A DNA stretch of 64,000 nt, taken from positions 1,430,827 through 1,494,826 of the forward strand of contig NZ_DS022298.1 of the NCBI RefSeq assembly GCF_000153805.1, written 5' to 3'. Shown here piece by piece: positions 17,473-27,454 of the stretch; the stretch's first letter is position 1; each line of letters starts with the position of its first letter. A program made the position numbers and the translations under genes. The stretch comes from Synechococcus sp. BL107 (GTDB taxonomy: Bacteria; Cyanobacteriota; Cyanobacteriia; PCC-6307; Cyanobiaceae). Below the pieces are notes generated by a model. The model was not told where the DNA came from. It saw only the letters and a program-made list of their open reading frames with translations, and did no database searches.

Positions 17473-19401
17473 TCAGTTCAGAATTGGCACAGTTCGGTCC
17501 TTTTCAGGAACTGAAGTGAATTCAGCAACGATTGATTTAAATTCGTCGCCATCCATGGTTTCTTTCTCAATCAGGATTTCGACCAACTGATCCATAGCTT
17601 CCCGATTGGCTGCAACTAAGGCGACTGTTTCTTCATAACAACGCTTCACCATGCTGCGAACCTGGGTATCCACCTGTTGGGAAATCGACTCGGAGATTTC
17701 ACTACGAGACATCAAATCCCTGCCTAGAAACACTTCTTGGCCACCGCCCTCAAGTGCTACAGGTCCAAGGTCACTCATGCCAAGCCGGGTGACCATGTTC
17801 CGAGCCATCGAAGCCACTTGCTGAATGTCACCGCCGGCACCTGTGGTGACCTCCTGATGACCAAACACCACGTCTTCAGCTGCTCGACCACCTAAGGCAC
17901 CCATGATGCGAGCCTTGAGCTGGGCGCGGGTAACCAGTGTCTGCTCCTCGTCAGGGGAGAACCAGGTCAGGCCTTGGGCTTGGCCGCGTGGCACAAGGGT
18001 GACTTTTTGGACAGGGTCGTGGGCTTTGACCAGGGTTCCGACAAGAGCATGACCTACTTCGTGGTAAGCAATCAGCCGCTTGCTACGGCCATCGGTTAGT
18101 GGACGTCCTTCCATGCCGGCAATGATGCGATCGACAGCGTCGTCGATTTCACTCAAGCCAATGGAATCCTTTCGGCGTCGTGCGGTCAGGATTGCCGCTT
18201 CATTCATCAAGTTGGCTAGATCAGCACCGGTGAAACCGGGGGTCCGGCGGGCAATACTTTCCAGAGAGAGTTCACCATCAAGCTTCTTGTTGCGGCAGTG
18301 AACATCAAGAATGGCGAGGCGTCCTTTGATATCTGGTGCATCAACGGTGACCTGGCGATCAAAACGACCGGGACGCAATAAGGCCGAATCAAGAACATCA
18401 GGACGGTTGGTGGCCGCAATGATGATGATTCCGCTGTTTCCTTCGAAACCATCCATCTCCGTGAGGAGTTGGTTGAGAGTTTGTTCTCTCTCGTCGTTGC
18501 CACCACCAACGCCAGCGCCGCGTTGACGACCAACGGCATCAATCTCATCAATAAAGATCAAGCAAGGGCTGTTTTCTTTTGCCTTTTTGAACAGATCGCG
18601 AACACGGCTGGCACCAACACCAACAAACATCTCAACGAATTCAGAGCCTGAAAGGGCAAAGAACGGAACACCGGCTTCACCGGCGATGGCTTTGGCGAGC
18701 AAAGTCTTGCCAGTGCCAGGAGGTCCGACGAGTAAGAGACCCCGAGGAATTTGAGCACCAACAGATGTGAACCGTTCTGGCTGCTTGAGGAAGGTGACGA
18801 CCTCTTCGAGCTCTTGCTTTGCTTCTGTGACGCCTGCGACGTCGTCGAACATCACACCGGTCTCAGCTTCCATCATGAATTTGGCCTTGCTTTTGCCAAA
18901 TTGCATGGCCTGACCTGGACCGCCAGGCATGTTGCTGTTGCGTCGGGCCAAGAAAATCAGGGATCCGATCAAGAGCAATGGGAACAACAAGTTGCCCAAG
19001 AGTCCAAGCGCTGGCGGGGTGCTCTTGGGGGGGTGGACATCAAAGCTGATGCCTTCTTGCTTCAACGTATTGATCAACTCAGGGGCCAAGCCAGGCAGAT
19101 CAACCCGCAAACGTTGTACGCGATTATCTAAGTCTGGATCGACAGCTTCAACAACGGCATTACGACCACCGTCGTAGATATCAACAGCGGTGATGCGACC
19201 GGCTTCCACATAATCCAGGAAACGCCCGTAGCTCATCCTTGCTACGGCGGCGTTACGGGGGGCAACCGTGGGGCTATTGCCGCCACTGTTGTTTTGGCTC
19301 ATGCCATTGATCCCGCCGTTGCTGAGGACCTGCCAGCCAATCAGCAGCACAACGCCAATCGGCAACAGCCATAGGGCAAGGAGGCGCCAGCGCTGATTCA
19401 T
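17473..19401 (-). CDS. ftsH: ATP-dependent zinc metalloprotease FtsH
   Basis: This is a 642-residue membrane-anchored AAA protease. Two N-terminal helices are at about residues 7-24 and 131-152. Walker A is GPPGTGKT (226-233), Walker B is LIFIDEIDA, the SRH region is present, and the zinc site is HEVGH (447-451). In cyanobacteria FtsH hexamers remove damaged D1 during photosystem II repair. Which paralogue this is cannot be told from the sequence alone. It lies close to psb29, whose product influences FtsH abundance. Confidence 0.97.
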   Translation of the reverse strand: MNQRWRLLALWLLPIGVVLLIGWQVLSNGGINGMSQNNSGGNSPTVAPRNAAVARMSYGRFLDYVEAGRITAVDIYDGGRNAVVEAVDPDLDNRVQRLRVDLPGLAPELINTLKQEGISFDVHPPKSTPPALGLLGNLLFPLLLIGSLIFLARRNSNMPGGPGQAMQFGKSKAKFMMEAETGVMFDDVAGVTEAKQELEEVVTFLKQPERFTSVGAQIPRGLLLVGPPGTGKTLLAKAIAGEAGVPFFALSGSEFVEMFVGVGASRVRDLFKKAKENSPCLIFIDEIDAVGRQRGAGVGGGNDEREQTLNQLLTEMDGFEGNSGIIIIAATNRPDVLDSALLRPGRFDRQVTVDAPDIKGRLAILDVHCRNKKLDGELSLESIARRTPGFTGADLANLMNEAAILTARRRKDSIGLSEIDDAVDRIIAGMEGRPLTDGRSKRLIAYHEVGHALVGTLVKAHDPVQKVTLVPRGQAQGLTWFSPDEEQTLVTRAQLKARIMGALGGRAAEDVVFGHQEVTTGAGGDIQQVASMARNMVTRLGMSDLGPVALEGGGQEVFLGRDLMSRSEISESISQQVDTQVRSMVKRCYEETVALVAANREAMDQLVEILIEKETMDGDEFKSIVAEFTSVPEKDRTVPILN

Positions 19402-19458
19402 GAGCCTTTTTAAGAATGACTGAGTGTAAAGGGAATCCTTAGATCACCGAGGGTGTCT

Positions 19459-20676
19459 CTAGAGGCTTCTCAAAGCAACGATTGGATCGAGGCGAGCCGC
19501 CCGTCGTGCAGGAACAACACCAAAGAACAAGCCGATCGATCCCGATAGCCCAACTGTGATCAGAACCATGCCTGTGCCAATGCTCGCGGGGAGCGGGGTT
19601 ACAGCTGCCACTAGACCCACGGCACCAAGTCCCACCGCTGTTCCGATGACTCCCCCAAGACTGGAAAGAACCAACGACTCCACCAAAAATTGTTGGAGTA
19701 CATCGCTGCTCCGAGCCCCTAGCGCTTTGCGTAAGCCGATTTCCTCGGTGCGCTCGCTTACCGACACCAACATGATGTTCATGATGCCGATGCCTCCGAC
19801 GAGCAGGGAGATCCCTCCGATTGAGGCGAGCATCAATGTGAGCCCACCTGTGATTGTTCCGACGATCGTTAGGGCATCTTTTTGAGATCGAACAGCAAAA
19901 TCGTCGTCTCGAAGGATTCGATGGCGTTGACGCAACAGATTCGTAATTTGGAATTTGGCAGCCCCGGTGCTCTTGTCGTTTTTGGCTTCAACGCTGATAA
20001 AACTCAAGCTGATGCCATAGGTGGGATCACGTCCGGTGAGGCGATTCACCATCGTGCTCAACGGGATGTAGGCGTTTTCGTCTTGATTGCTCCCAAACAC
20101 AGCACCTTTTGGTGCCATCACTCCGATGACTTCAAACGCCTGGCTGCCAATCCGGACCTGTTGGCCGATGGCATCGCCGGTAGGAAAGAGTTTCGTTCGT
20201 AGGTCTGGACCAATAGCTACCACGGCTCGCGCGGCTTGTTCGTCTTGGCTGTTAACAAAACGTCCGCTTGCGATTTCGAAGCTACGTACGGGCACAAAAT
20301 CTGCGGTGACTCCTGAGATTGAGCTGGTTGCGCTGCGCGCTCCTGCTTGAACCACTTGACTACTGGTGATCTGTGGAGCCACGCGTTTGACGCTTGGTAC
20401 CTGTTCTGCAATTGCTGTTGCGTCTTCAAGAACCAACGTCTTTGGAAAAGCAACCCCTCGCCGTCGTGTGTCGTTGTTCCCAGGAACGACAAATAAAACG
20501 TTGGCCCCGAGGTTGCTGAGCTGCTCTTCGGCGAGCCCTTGAGCACCTCGACCAACCCCGACCAGCGTGATGACGGATGCGTTGCCAATCACGATGCCCA
20601 CCATCGTGAGAAAACTGCGGAGGCGATTCGTCCGCAGCGTCGTTAACGCCATCCGAACGGTTTCAGTTGACTTCAT
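19459..20676 (-). CDS. MacB-type ABC transporter permease
   Basis: A 405-residue membrane protein with one N-terminal helix (residues about 18-40), a large periplasmic MacB_PCD domain, and three C-terminal helices ending in the FtsX-like box (GLRKALGARSSDVLQQFLVES). No ATPase or membrane-fusion partner is adjacent, so it must pair with a MacB-like ATPase coded elsewhere. Start at ATG 20676 is preferred; ATG-free extension to 20688 is possible. It lies 24 bp after pyk on the same strand. Confidence 0.85.
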   Translation of the reverse strand: MKSTETVRMALTTLRTNRLRSFLTMVGIVIGNASVITLVGVGRGAQGLAEEQLSNLGANVLFVVPGNNDTRRRGVAFPKTLVLEDATAIAEQVPSVKRVAPQITSSQVVQAGARSATSSISGVTADFVPVRSFEIASGRFVNSQDEQAARAVVAIGPDLRTKLFPTGDAIGQQVRIGSQAFEVIGVMAPKGAVFGSNQDENAYIPLSTMVNRLTGRDPTYGISLSFISVEAKNDKSTGAAKFQITNLLRQRHRILRDDDFAVRSQKDALTIVGTITGGLTLMLASIGGISLLVGGIGIMNIMLVSVSERTEEIGLRKALGARSSDVLQQFLVESLVLSSLGGVIGTAVGLGAVGLVAAVTPLPASIGTGMVLITVGLSGSIGLFFGVVPARRAARLDPIVALRSL

Positions 20677-20700
20677 CCGACGGACCATCGCGTTTGAGCC

Positions 20701-22152
20701 CTAGAAAAAGCTGCAGTCGTCGGCCGAGGTCACAACACCAACTTTCACCAGGTCGGTGGAACCCGATACCCCGGAATGGGTACCAGCGGTTTGCACTACG
20801 AGATCTCCTTCTTTGAGCAGGCTGAGATCCTTGGCTTTTCGCATGGCGGTAATAAACGTTGCTGTTGTGTCGTTTTCTTCGGGCACCACGAGTGGGGTCA
20901 CTCCCCAAACAAGTTGTAGACGGCAGGCTACGGATTTATCAGGTGTGACGGCGAGAATCGGCGCTGCCGGCCTGAATTTGCTCACGTTGTGGGCCGTTGC
21001 TCCAGTTTTTGTAAGGGGAATGATGGCGGCGGCGTTTAGCTGGCTTGCAATGGTGCTAACGGCTCCGCTCAAAGCATTGGGAATCGTGCTCGGAAGGTGG
21101 CTGTCAATCGACCGTTCTGGGTAATCCTTTTCAATTCGCCGGGCGATGGTGGCCATGGTCTGTACCGCCTCTACTGGGAAATCGCCAACGGCGGTTTCGT
21201 TGGAGAGCATGACGGCATCGGTGCCATCAAGGATCGCGTTGGCAACGTCGCTCACCTCAGCGCGTGTTGGACGAGGACTCGATGCCATGGAATCGAGCAT
21301 TTGCGTTGCGGTGATGATCGGAATTCCAAGACTGTTGGCCTTGCGAATCAGCTCTTTCTGCAAAAGGGGGACTTCCTCTGCGGGCATCTCAACCCCCAGA
21401 TCACCTCGGGCCACCATCACGCCATCACACAGAGGGAGAATCGCATCGATCTGATCGATGGCTTCAAATTTTTCGATCTTGGCCACGACTGGGGTTTCGT
21501 GGCCATGTTCTCGAATGAGACCACGGATTTCTTCCATGTCGGATGGGTTCCGCACGAAGCTCAGAGCAACCCAATCCACCCCTTGGCTCAACCCGAAGGC
21601 GAGATCTTCTTTGTCCTTGTCGGTGAGTGCACGGACGGACAATTGAACATCGGGGAAATTGACCCCTTTGTTGTTGGAGAGAACTCCTCCCACCGTGACG
21701 CTGCAATGGAGCGTCTGCTGCCCTTGATCGACGCTTTCCACCTTCATCTCCACCCGCCCATCATCCAAAAGGATGCGGCTTCCAGCGGTGACTTCATCCG
21801 CCAACTTCGGGTAAGTGACGGTGGCGATGCTCTGATCGCAACTCACGGGCCTTGATGTGAGCGAAAAAGGGTCGCCGTTGGACAGGGTGATGGGTCCATC
21901 GGCAAAACGACCCAACCGAATCTTTGGACCTTGGAGATCCTGGAGAATTCCAATGGTCTGGCCAAGCTCTTCTGACACCTGGCGGATGGTTTTTATTCGC
22001 TCGGCGTGATCGCTGTGATCGCCGTGGGAAAAGTTCAAACGAAAGGTTGTGGCCCCAGCCCGGACAAGCTCTTTGATCTGGTCGGGGCTTTCTGTGGCCG
22101 GACCGATCGTTGCCACGATTTTGGTCCGGCGGTTCAAATCGAACTGGCCCAT
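20701..22152 (-). CDS. pyk: Pyruvate kinase
   Basis: Pyk makes pyruvate and ATP from phosphoenolpyruvate. Boxes RRTKIVATIGPATES, FRLNFSHGDH, the catalytic MVARGDLGVEMP and ITATQMLDSM are intact, and the C-terminal allosteric domain is present (about 483 residues). I chose ATG 22152 (GQFDLNRRTKIVATIGPA); ATG 22185 is an alternative 11 residues longer. The frame open to 22353 overlaps the divergent MazG-like gene and is not plausible. Confidence 0.96.
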   Translation of the reverse strand: MGQFDLNRRTKIVATIGPATESPDQIKELVRAGATTFRLNFSHGDHSDHAERIKTIRQVSEELGQTIGILQDLQGPKIRLGRFADGPITLSNGDPFSLTSRPVSCDQSIATVTYPKLADEVTAGSRILLDDGRVEMKVESVDQGQQTLHCSVTVGGVLSNNKGVNFPDVQLSVRALTDKDKEDLAFGLSQGVDWVALSFVRNPSDMEEIRGLIREHGHETPVVAKIEKFEAIDQIDAILPLCDGVMVARGDLGVEMPAEEVPLLQKELIRKANSLGIPIITATQMLDSMASSPRPTRAEVSDVANAILDGTDAVMLSNETAVGDFPVEAVQTMATIARRIEKDYPERSIDSHLPSTIPNALSGAVSTIASQLNAAAIIPLTKTGATAHNVSKFRPAAPILAVTPDKSVACRLQLVWGVTPLVVPEENDTTATFITAMRKAKDLSLLKEGDLVVQTAGTHSGVSGSTDLVKVGVVTSADDCSFF

Positions 22153-22209
22153 ATCGAGGCTGGAAATCCTTGCGGAAACTACCATCCGGGGCGATTCGAC
22201 CACACCTTG

Positions 22210-22539
22210 ATGGATCTGAACACTTATCAGTCTGCTGCGCGTCAAACAGCCAGCTATCCCGATGTGGGCCGGAATCCCATCTATCCAACCCTTGGTTTGA
22301 CTGGGGAAGCTGGAGAGGTGGCCGACAAAGTGAAGAAGGTCTTGAGGGATCAAGACGGGGTATTTGACGACTCAGCGCGTGAAGCGATCAAACTTGAGCT
22401 GGGTGACGTGCTTTGGTACATCGCGCAGCTGTCCATGGAACTGGGCTATGACCTTGAGGATGTTGCTGCAGCGAATCTCGCCAAATTGTCCAGTCGTGCG
22501 GCCCGTGGCCGTATCTCTGGCAGTGGCGACAAACGCTGA
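22210..22539 (+). CDS. MazG-like nucleotide pyrophosphohydrolase
   Basis: The 109-residue all-helical protein carries the MazG metal-binding EExxE-type arrangement: LGLTGEAGEVADKVKK, then LELGDVLWYIAQLS. It should hydrolyse nucleoside triphosphates to monophosphates and could clear damaged nucleotides; the exact substrate is unknown. Start is ATG 22210, which leaves 57 bp to the divergent pyk start. The next gene begins 10 bp after its stop. Confidence 0.88.
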   Translation: MDLNTYQSAARQTASYPDVGRNPIYPTLGLTGEAGEVADKVKKVLRDQDGVFDDSAREAIKLELGDVLWYIAQLSMELGYDLEDVAAANLAKLSSRAARGRISGSGDKR

Positions 22540-22549
22540 TCTGAACTTG

Positions 22550-23020
22550 ATGCTGCGCCAATCAATTCGCTTCTTCGTTGTTCTTGCCTGTGTGTTCACG
22601 TTGGCGATGCCAGCAATGGCGGCTGAACTTCAGCTCACCGGAGTTCACCTCGACACGTGTAATGAAGAGGAGGGAGGCCAGCCCGACTTCAAGCGTCCAA
22701 TGGGTGCAAGTTGCTATGTGCTGCGCGGAGAGGTGGAAAACCCAGGGCGTAAGCCAATCATCGATACGGATGTTTACGCCCGAATCCTGGATGCCAGTGG
22801 TGAACCAGTGCTGCAAAACCGAACTCGGGTCGGCTCCATCGGAGATGTGGCGCCTGGGTCTCAGCCCTTTGCCTTAAGGCTCACCGTGCCTGCAGGAACG
22901 CCAGGCCCATTTGTTGTGAAAAATGCCAAGGCTCGGGGTTTTTCAGCTCCTGTAAGAACCCGAGCTGCCGATGACGAAGATGATCTCTTGCCGCTTGAAC
23001 GCCAAGTGGCAGTTAATTGA
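22550..23020 (+). CDS. Secreted hypothetical protein
   Basis: The protein has 156 residues with a standard Sec signal peptide (FFVVLACVFTLAMPAMA, cleavage before AELQL). The mature part reads like an all-beta domain (VLRGEVENPGRKPIIDTDVYARILD), with two cysteines (DTCNEEE and ASCYVLR) that could form a disulphide, and an acidic C-terminus (DDEDDLLP). No family is recognised. It follows the MazG-like gene by 10 bp and is probably cotranscribed with it. It is convergent with the YggT-family gene. Confidence 0.75.
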   Translation: MLRQSIRFFVVLACVFTLAMPAMAAELQLTGVHLDTCNEEEGGQPDFKRPMGASCYVLRGEVENPGRKPIIDTDVYARILDASGEPVLQNRTRVGSIGDVAPGSQPFALRLTVPAGTPGPFVVKNAKARGFSAPVRTRAADDEDDLLPLERQVAVN

Positions 23021-23032
23021 ACCGATCCGCAA

Positions 23033-23329
23033 CTACCAGCTGCTGCCAGACATAAAGAATGCGCTAATCGACTGATTCACCAGGCTTTGCAGCAGATTCA
23101 GAGCGAGAAAAGCCAAAAGTGCCGAGAGATCAATCCCACCCAAAGGAGGGATCAGACCTCGAAATGCATTGAGATAGGGATCTGTAATAGCGCTGACGCT
23201 GCTTAAAACAGGGTTGCTCCAGTCCAAATTTGGGAACCAGCTCAGAAGAACCCTGACGATCAGTACGAGGGAATAAATCTGCAGGGTCTGAGCTAACACC
23301 TGCAGCAACGAGACGGGGAGCATTTCCAT
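23033..23329 (-). CDS. YggT/YlmG family membrane protein
   Basis: The 98-residue protein has two membrane helices and the family signature VRVLLSWFPNLD followed by PYLNAFRGLIPPLGGIDLS. In chloroplasts and cyanobacteria YlmG proteins affect nucleoid distribution and membrane complex assembly; the mechanism is unknown. It follows scpB on the same strand with 24 bp between them, so a link to chromosome organisation is an attractive inference. Confidence 0.88.
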   Translation of the reverse strand: MEMLPVSLLQVLAQTLQIYSLVLIVRVLLSWFPNLDWSNPVLSSVSAITDPYLNAFRGLIPPLGGIDLSALLAFLALNLLQSLVNQSISAFFMSGSSW

Positions 23330-23353
23330 GACGTGACCTGATCTACAACAACT

Positions 23354-23851
23354 TTATGCAGCCTCCGCCAGATCGGTTGCACCTAAGTCAGGAAGTACGG
23401 AGAAGGTGCGGTGAAATTTTTCAGTCAGGGTGATCCAATACGACCGGCCATCATTTTGTCGACGCCGCTCGATGAATTCTTGTGCAAGCAGTTCTTTGAT
23501 GTGGTCGTAGGCCCCTGACCCCCGCAGATCCACCAGATCTGATTGAAGAATGCGCTTTTTTAAAGCAATTGTGGCGAGAGTCCGAAGCGTTGCTGTCGAG
23601 AGATTGACAGGCAAAAGGTCCTTTACCAAATCGCCAAGTCCCGCACGCAACTGAAGACCCCAACGACCGTTCTGATGAACGATTTCTAGGGCCGATTCTC
23701 GTTGGGCGTACAAGGTTGTCAGTGCAATCAGCGCCTCTTCAACCTCTTTTCGATCCACCTCGGAGAGCTCAGCGAGTTCGCCCACGCTCACTGGACGACC
23801 CTTGAGATACAGAATCGCCTCCAAACGAGTGGTGAGGGAGGGGGACGTCAT
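23354..23851 (-). CDS. scpB: Segregation and condensation protein B
   Basis: ScpB is the winged-helix partner of SMC and ScpA in chromosome condensation. The protein is 165 residues and starts LTTRLEAILYLKGRPVSVGELAEL, followed by the second winged helix with LRTLATIALKKRILQSDLVDLRG and RQNDGRSYWITLTEKF. scpA and smc are not in the window. It lies in a run of minus-strand genes after ilvA. Confidence 0.92.
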   Translation of the reverse strand: MTSPSLTTRLEAILYLKGRPVSVGELAELSEVDRKEVEEALIALTTLYAQRESALEIVHQNGRWGLQLRAGLGDLVKDLLPVNLSTATLRTLATIALKKRILQSDLVDLRGSGAYDHIKELLAQEFIERRRQNDGRSYWITLTEKFHRTFSVLPDLGATDLAEAA

Positions 23852-23895
23852 CTCAAGCTCTACCCCTTAATTCGCTCAAGGTACCGCTTCGTTCC

Positions 23896-25425
23896 TCACA
23901 GGAAAAGGCTGTAAGCAGGGTTCTTACTTTCTTCCCAAAAGGCGTAACCCAATTCGCTGAGAAAGCTGGTCCAACCGTCCATTTCAGTTTTGGGAATCAA
24001 AACGCCTACAACGATTCGGCCAACGTCGGCACCGTGATTTCGATAGTGAAAAATGCTGATACTCCAACTGGGATGGAGCGCCGTTACAAAATTCATGAGG
24101 GCGCCGGGCCGTTCGGGAAATTCGAAGCGGTAGAGCAATTCATTGCAGTCCCCCGCACAGGCCTCTCGAGCTGATCTCGGTAGGCGTCCACCCACCATGT
24201 GTCGCAAATGAACTTTCGCAAACTCGTTGTCGCTCAGATCAAGGCAGGGAAAACCGTTGTTCGAGAGATGCTCAACAAGAGCGAAACGGTCTTGCTCATT
24301 GTTGACCTGAACCCCAATAAAGATTTGAGCTCGCACTCCCTCCGTCATGCGATAGCTGAATTCGGTGAGGCTGCGCTCGCTTAAGCAACGACACAACGCA
24401 CGAAGACTTCCGGTCGTTTCCGGGATTTCTACAGCGAACATCGCTTCTCGCTCCTCTCCGAGCTCAGCCCGCTCTGCGATGAAGCGCAATCGTTCGAAAT
24501 TCATGTTGGCCCCGCAGGCCACCCCAACAAGACGCTTCCCTTCCATGTTTCGATCAGCCACATCCTGTTTCAACCCAGCGATCGCAAGCGCTCCAGCTGG
24601 TTCAAGGATTGATCGTGTGTCCTCAAAGACATCTTTGATGGCGGCACAAATGGCATCGGTGTCCACGGTCACCATGCGATCGACATGACGACGGGCGAGA
24701 TTAAAGGTGTGCTCGCCGACCTTTCGAACGGCCACGCCATCGGCGAATAAACCCACCTTCTCCAACTCAACGCGATGCCCGCACCGCAGGGATTGGGTCA
24801 TCGCATCGGCATCGATAGGTTCGACACCGATGACTTCTGTTTCTGGCCAAAGCTGCTTGACGTAGGCCGAAATCCCTGCGATCAGGCCCCCACCACCAAC
24901 GGCGACGTAAATCGCATCCGGTGGCTCCTTGCTTTGCCGCATGATTTCCATGGCAATGGTGCCTTGACCAGCGATGACCTCTGGGTCGTCGAAGGGGTGG
25001 ATGTAGGTCAAGCCTTCTGCTTCGCAACGCTTTTGCGCTTCCGCCGAACATTCGTCGTAGGTCTCGCCGTGCAAAACCACCTCACCGCCCAAGGCACGGA
25101 CGGCGCGGATTTTGACCTCGGGCGTTGTTTTGGGCATCACGATCACCGCTCTGCAACCCAAACGGCGCGCACTTAGGGCCACTCCTTGGGCGTGGTTGCC
25201 AGCACTGGATGCGATCACACCGCGTTGAAGATCCTCAACAGGGAGTTGCACCATTCGGTTGTAGGCGCCTCGAAGCTTGAACGAGAACACCGGCTGTAGG
25301 TCTTCTCGTTTCAGCCAAATCTGGTTCTTCAGCCGTTGGCTGAGGTTGGGAGCTGGATCGAGAGGGGTTTCCCGGGCCACGTCATAAACACGTGCTCGGA
25401 GGATCTTTTGCAGGTAATCGGTCAT
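23896..25425 (-). CDS. ilvA: Threonine ammonia-lyase, biosynthetic
   Basis: IlvA deaminates threonine to 2-oxobutanoate, the first committed step to isoleucine. The PLP-binding lysine is in FSFKLRGAYNRM near residue 50, and the glycine-rich phosphate loop is AVGGGGLIAG. Two C-terminal ACT-like regulatory domains bring the length to 509 residues, so isoleucine feedback control is expected. It is divergent from dxs with a 79-bp gap holding a short dyad (CCTCT...AGAGG). Confidence 0.96.
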   Translation of the reverse strand: MTDYLQKILRARVYDVARETPLDPAPNLSQRLKNQIWLKREDLQPVFSFKLRGAYNRMVQLPVEDLQRGVIASSAGNHAQGVALSARRLGCRAVIVMPKTTPEVKIRAVRALGGEVVLHGETYDECSAEAQKRCEAEGLTYIHPFDDPEVIAGQGTIAMEIMRQSKEPPDAIYVAVGGGGLIAGISAYVKQLWPETEVIGVEPIDADAMTQSLRCGHRVELEKVGLFADGVAVRKVGEHTFNLARRHVDRMVTVDTDAICAAIKDVFEDTRSILEPAGALAIAGLKQDVADRNMEGKRLVGVACGANMNFERLRFIAERAELGEEREAMFAVEIPETTGSLRALCRCLSERSLTEFSYRMTEGVRAQIFIGVQVNNEQDRFALVEHLSNNGFPCLDLSDNEFAKVHLRHMVGGRLPRSAREACAGDCNELLYRFEFPERPGALMNFVTALHPSWSISIFHYRNHGADVGRIVVGVLIPKTEMDGWTSFLSELGYAFWEESKNPAYSLFL

Positions 25426-25504
25426 TTCTCCATTCTTTCAACCTCTGGGTGCCCCTCTTGAAGAGAGGGAACCCGTAGATTGATTGAGAAGGAGCGGGTT
25501 GTGC

Positions 25505-27436
25505 ATGCATCTCGGAGATCTCAAGCATCCGAACGAGTTGCACGGCCTCAGTCTTGCTGAGCTCGAAGACGTTGCTCGCCAAATCAGGGAACGCCATCTC
25601 GGCGTGGTTTCAACGAGTGGTGGTCACCTGGGACCAGGTCTGGGTGTCGTTGAACTCACCATTGCTCTGTATCAAACCCTTGATCTCGATCGGGACAAAG
25701 TTTGTTGGGACGTGGGGCACCAGGCCTATCCCCACAAGCTGATTACCGGACGCTTCAATTCCTTTGACTCTCTCCGGCAGCAAAGCGGTGTTGCTGGTTA
25801 TTTGAAACGTTCTGAGAGCCGATTTGATCACTTCGGCGCCGGCCATGCCAGCACCTCGATTTCCGCAGCCCTCGGAATGGCTTTGGGCCGTGATAACCGC
25901 GGTGAAAATTTCAAATGTGTTGCAGTGATTGGGGATGGTGCCCTAACGGGGGGCATGGCCCTTGAAGCGATTAACCACGCTGGACACCTTCCCAATACGC
26001 CCTTCTTGGTGGTGTTGAACGACAACGACATGTCGATCTCGCCTCCGGTGGGTGCTCTTTCGAGCGTGTTGAACCGAGCACGATTGAGCCCCCCCATGCA
26101 GTTTTTGTCGGGAAGCGTTGAAGAGAGTGTTCGACATTTGCCTTTCATGGGGGGTGAGCTCCCAGCTGAGTTGAACCGTTTGAAAGGCAGCATGCGTCGC
26201 CTCGCGGTCCCCAAAGTTGGTGCTGTTTTCGAGGAGCTCGGCTTTACTTACATGGGGCCGATCGATGGTCATGACATCGGCGAGATGACTCGCACCTTCC
26301 AAGCGGCCCACCGTGATGGCGGCCCTGTTTTGGTCCATGTCGTGACTAAAAAAGGCAAGGGTTATCCCTATGCCGAGGCTGACCAAGTGGGCTACCACGC
26401 CCAGTCGGCCTTCGACTTGAGCACTGGTAAGGCCATCCCCTCAACCAAACCCAAGCCTCCGAGCTACAGCAAGGTGTTTGGCCAAACGTTGGTCAAGCTC
26501 TGTGAGCAAAACAGTCGCGTTGTCGGAATCACGGCTGCGATGGCCACCGGCACCGGACTCGACCTACTCCAAAAAGCTGTTCCCGGTCAGTACATCGATG
26601 TTGGTATTGCTGAGCAGCATGCGGTCACCCTGGCAGCGGGCATGGCCTGTGAAGGTTTACGCCCCGTTGTCGCGATTTACAGCACCTTCCTTCAGCGCGC
26701 TTTCGACCAACTCATTCACGACGTCGGAATCCAGAAGCTTCCAGTCACGTTTGTGCTCGATCGAGCTGGCATCGTCGGCGCTGATGGTCCGACGCACCAA
26801 GGTCAGTACGACATCAGCTATTTGAGGGCTGTCCCCAATTTCACCGTGATGGCTCCGAAGGATGAGGCGGAGTTGCAGCAGATGATGGTGACGTGTCTCC
26901 AGCATGATGGACCCACCGCTCTGAGGATTCCCCGTGGTTCGGGAGAAGGGGTTCCTTTGATGGAAGAGGGTTGGGAGGCCCTTTCGATTGGCCGTGGCGA
27001 ATTACTTCGGGAAGGAAATGATTTGGTGATCGTTGCCTATGGCTCCATGGTGGCCCCTGCCATGGAAACGGCAACGTTGTTAGAGAGCGCCGGTCTATCT
27101 GCTTCAGTTATCAATGCGCGTTTCCTAAGGCCCCTGGATCAGGCATTGATTCATCCTTTGGCGCGTCGCGTTTCCCGTGTCGTCACCATGGAAGAAGGCA
27201 CATTGTCGGGTGGTTTTGGCGCTGCAGTTTTGGAGTCCCTCAACGATCACGACATCAATGTTCCTGTTTTAAGGATCGGCATACCTGATCAACTGGTGGA
27301 CCACGCCACGCCACAGCAAAGCAAGGAGGCATTGGGTCTGACTCCGAAGCAGATGAGTTTGAAAATTCAACAGCGCTTTGGTTTGGGATCTGGTGATGCA
27401 GCGAAATCCTCGCCATTCCAAGCGGTTCAAGCTTGA
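25505..27436 (+). CDS. dxs: 1-deoxy-D-xylulose-5-phosphate synthase
   Basis: DXS condenses pyruvate and glyceraldehyde 3-phosphate, the entry step of the MEP isoprenoid pathway feeding carotenoids, chlorophyll phytol and quinones. The 643 residues include the thiamine diphosphate site ([20 protein letters not shown]), the DNDMSISPP box and the transketolase pyrimidine domain ([16 protein letters not shown]). The ATG at 25505 fits family N-termini ([14 protein letters not shown]); an upstream start at 25484 adds 7 residues. The next gene follows by 18 bp. Confidence 0.97.
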   Translation: MHLGDLKHPNELHGLSLAELEDVARQIRERHLGVVSTSGGHLGPGLGVVELTIALYQTLDLDRDKVCWDVGHQAYPHKLITGRFNSFDSLRQQSGVAGYLKRSESRFDHFGAGHASTSISAALGMALGRDNRGENFKCVAVIGDGALTGGMALEAINHAGHLPNTPFLVVLNDNDMSISPPVGALSSVLNRARLSPPMQFLSGSVEESVRHLPFMGGELPAELNRLKGSMRRLAVPKVGAVFEELGFTYMGPIDGHDIGEMTRTFQAAHRDGGPVLVHVVTKKGKGYPYAEADQVGYHAQSAFDLSTGKAIPSTKPKPPSYSKVFGQTLVKLCEQNSRVVGITAAMATGTGLDLLQKAVPGQYIDVGIAEQHAVTLAAGMACEGLRPVVAIYSTFLQRAFDQLIHDVGIQKLPVTFVLDRAGIVGADGPTHQGQYDISYLRAVPNFTVMAPKDEAELQQMMVTCLQHDGPTALRIPRGSGEGVPLMEEGWEALSIGRGELLREGNDLVIVAYGSMVAPAMETATLLESAGLSASVINARFLRPLDQALIHPLARRVSRVVTMEEGTLSGGFGAAVLESLNDHDINVPVLRIGIPDQLVDHATPQQSKEALGLTPKQMSLKIQQRFGLGSGDAAKSSPFQAVQA

Positions 27437-27454
27437 ACGCTTTCCCGTCGCGGG

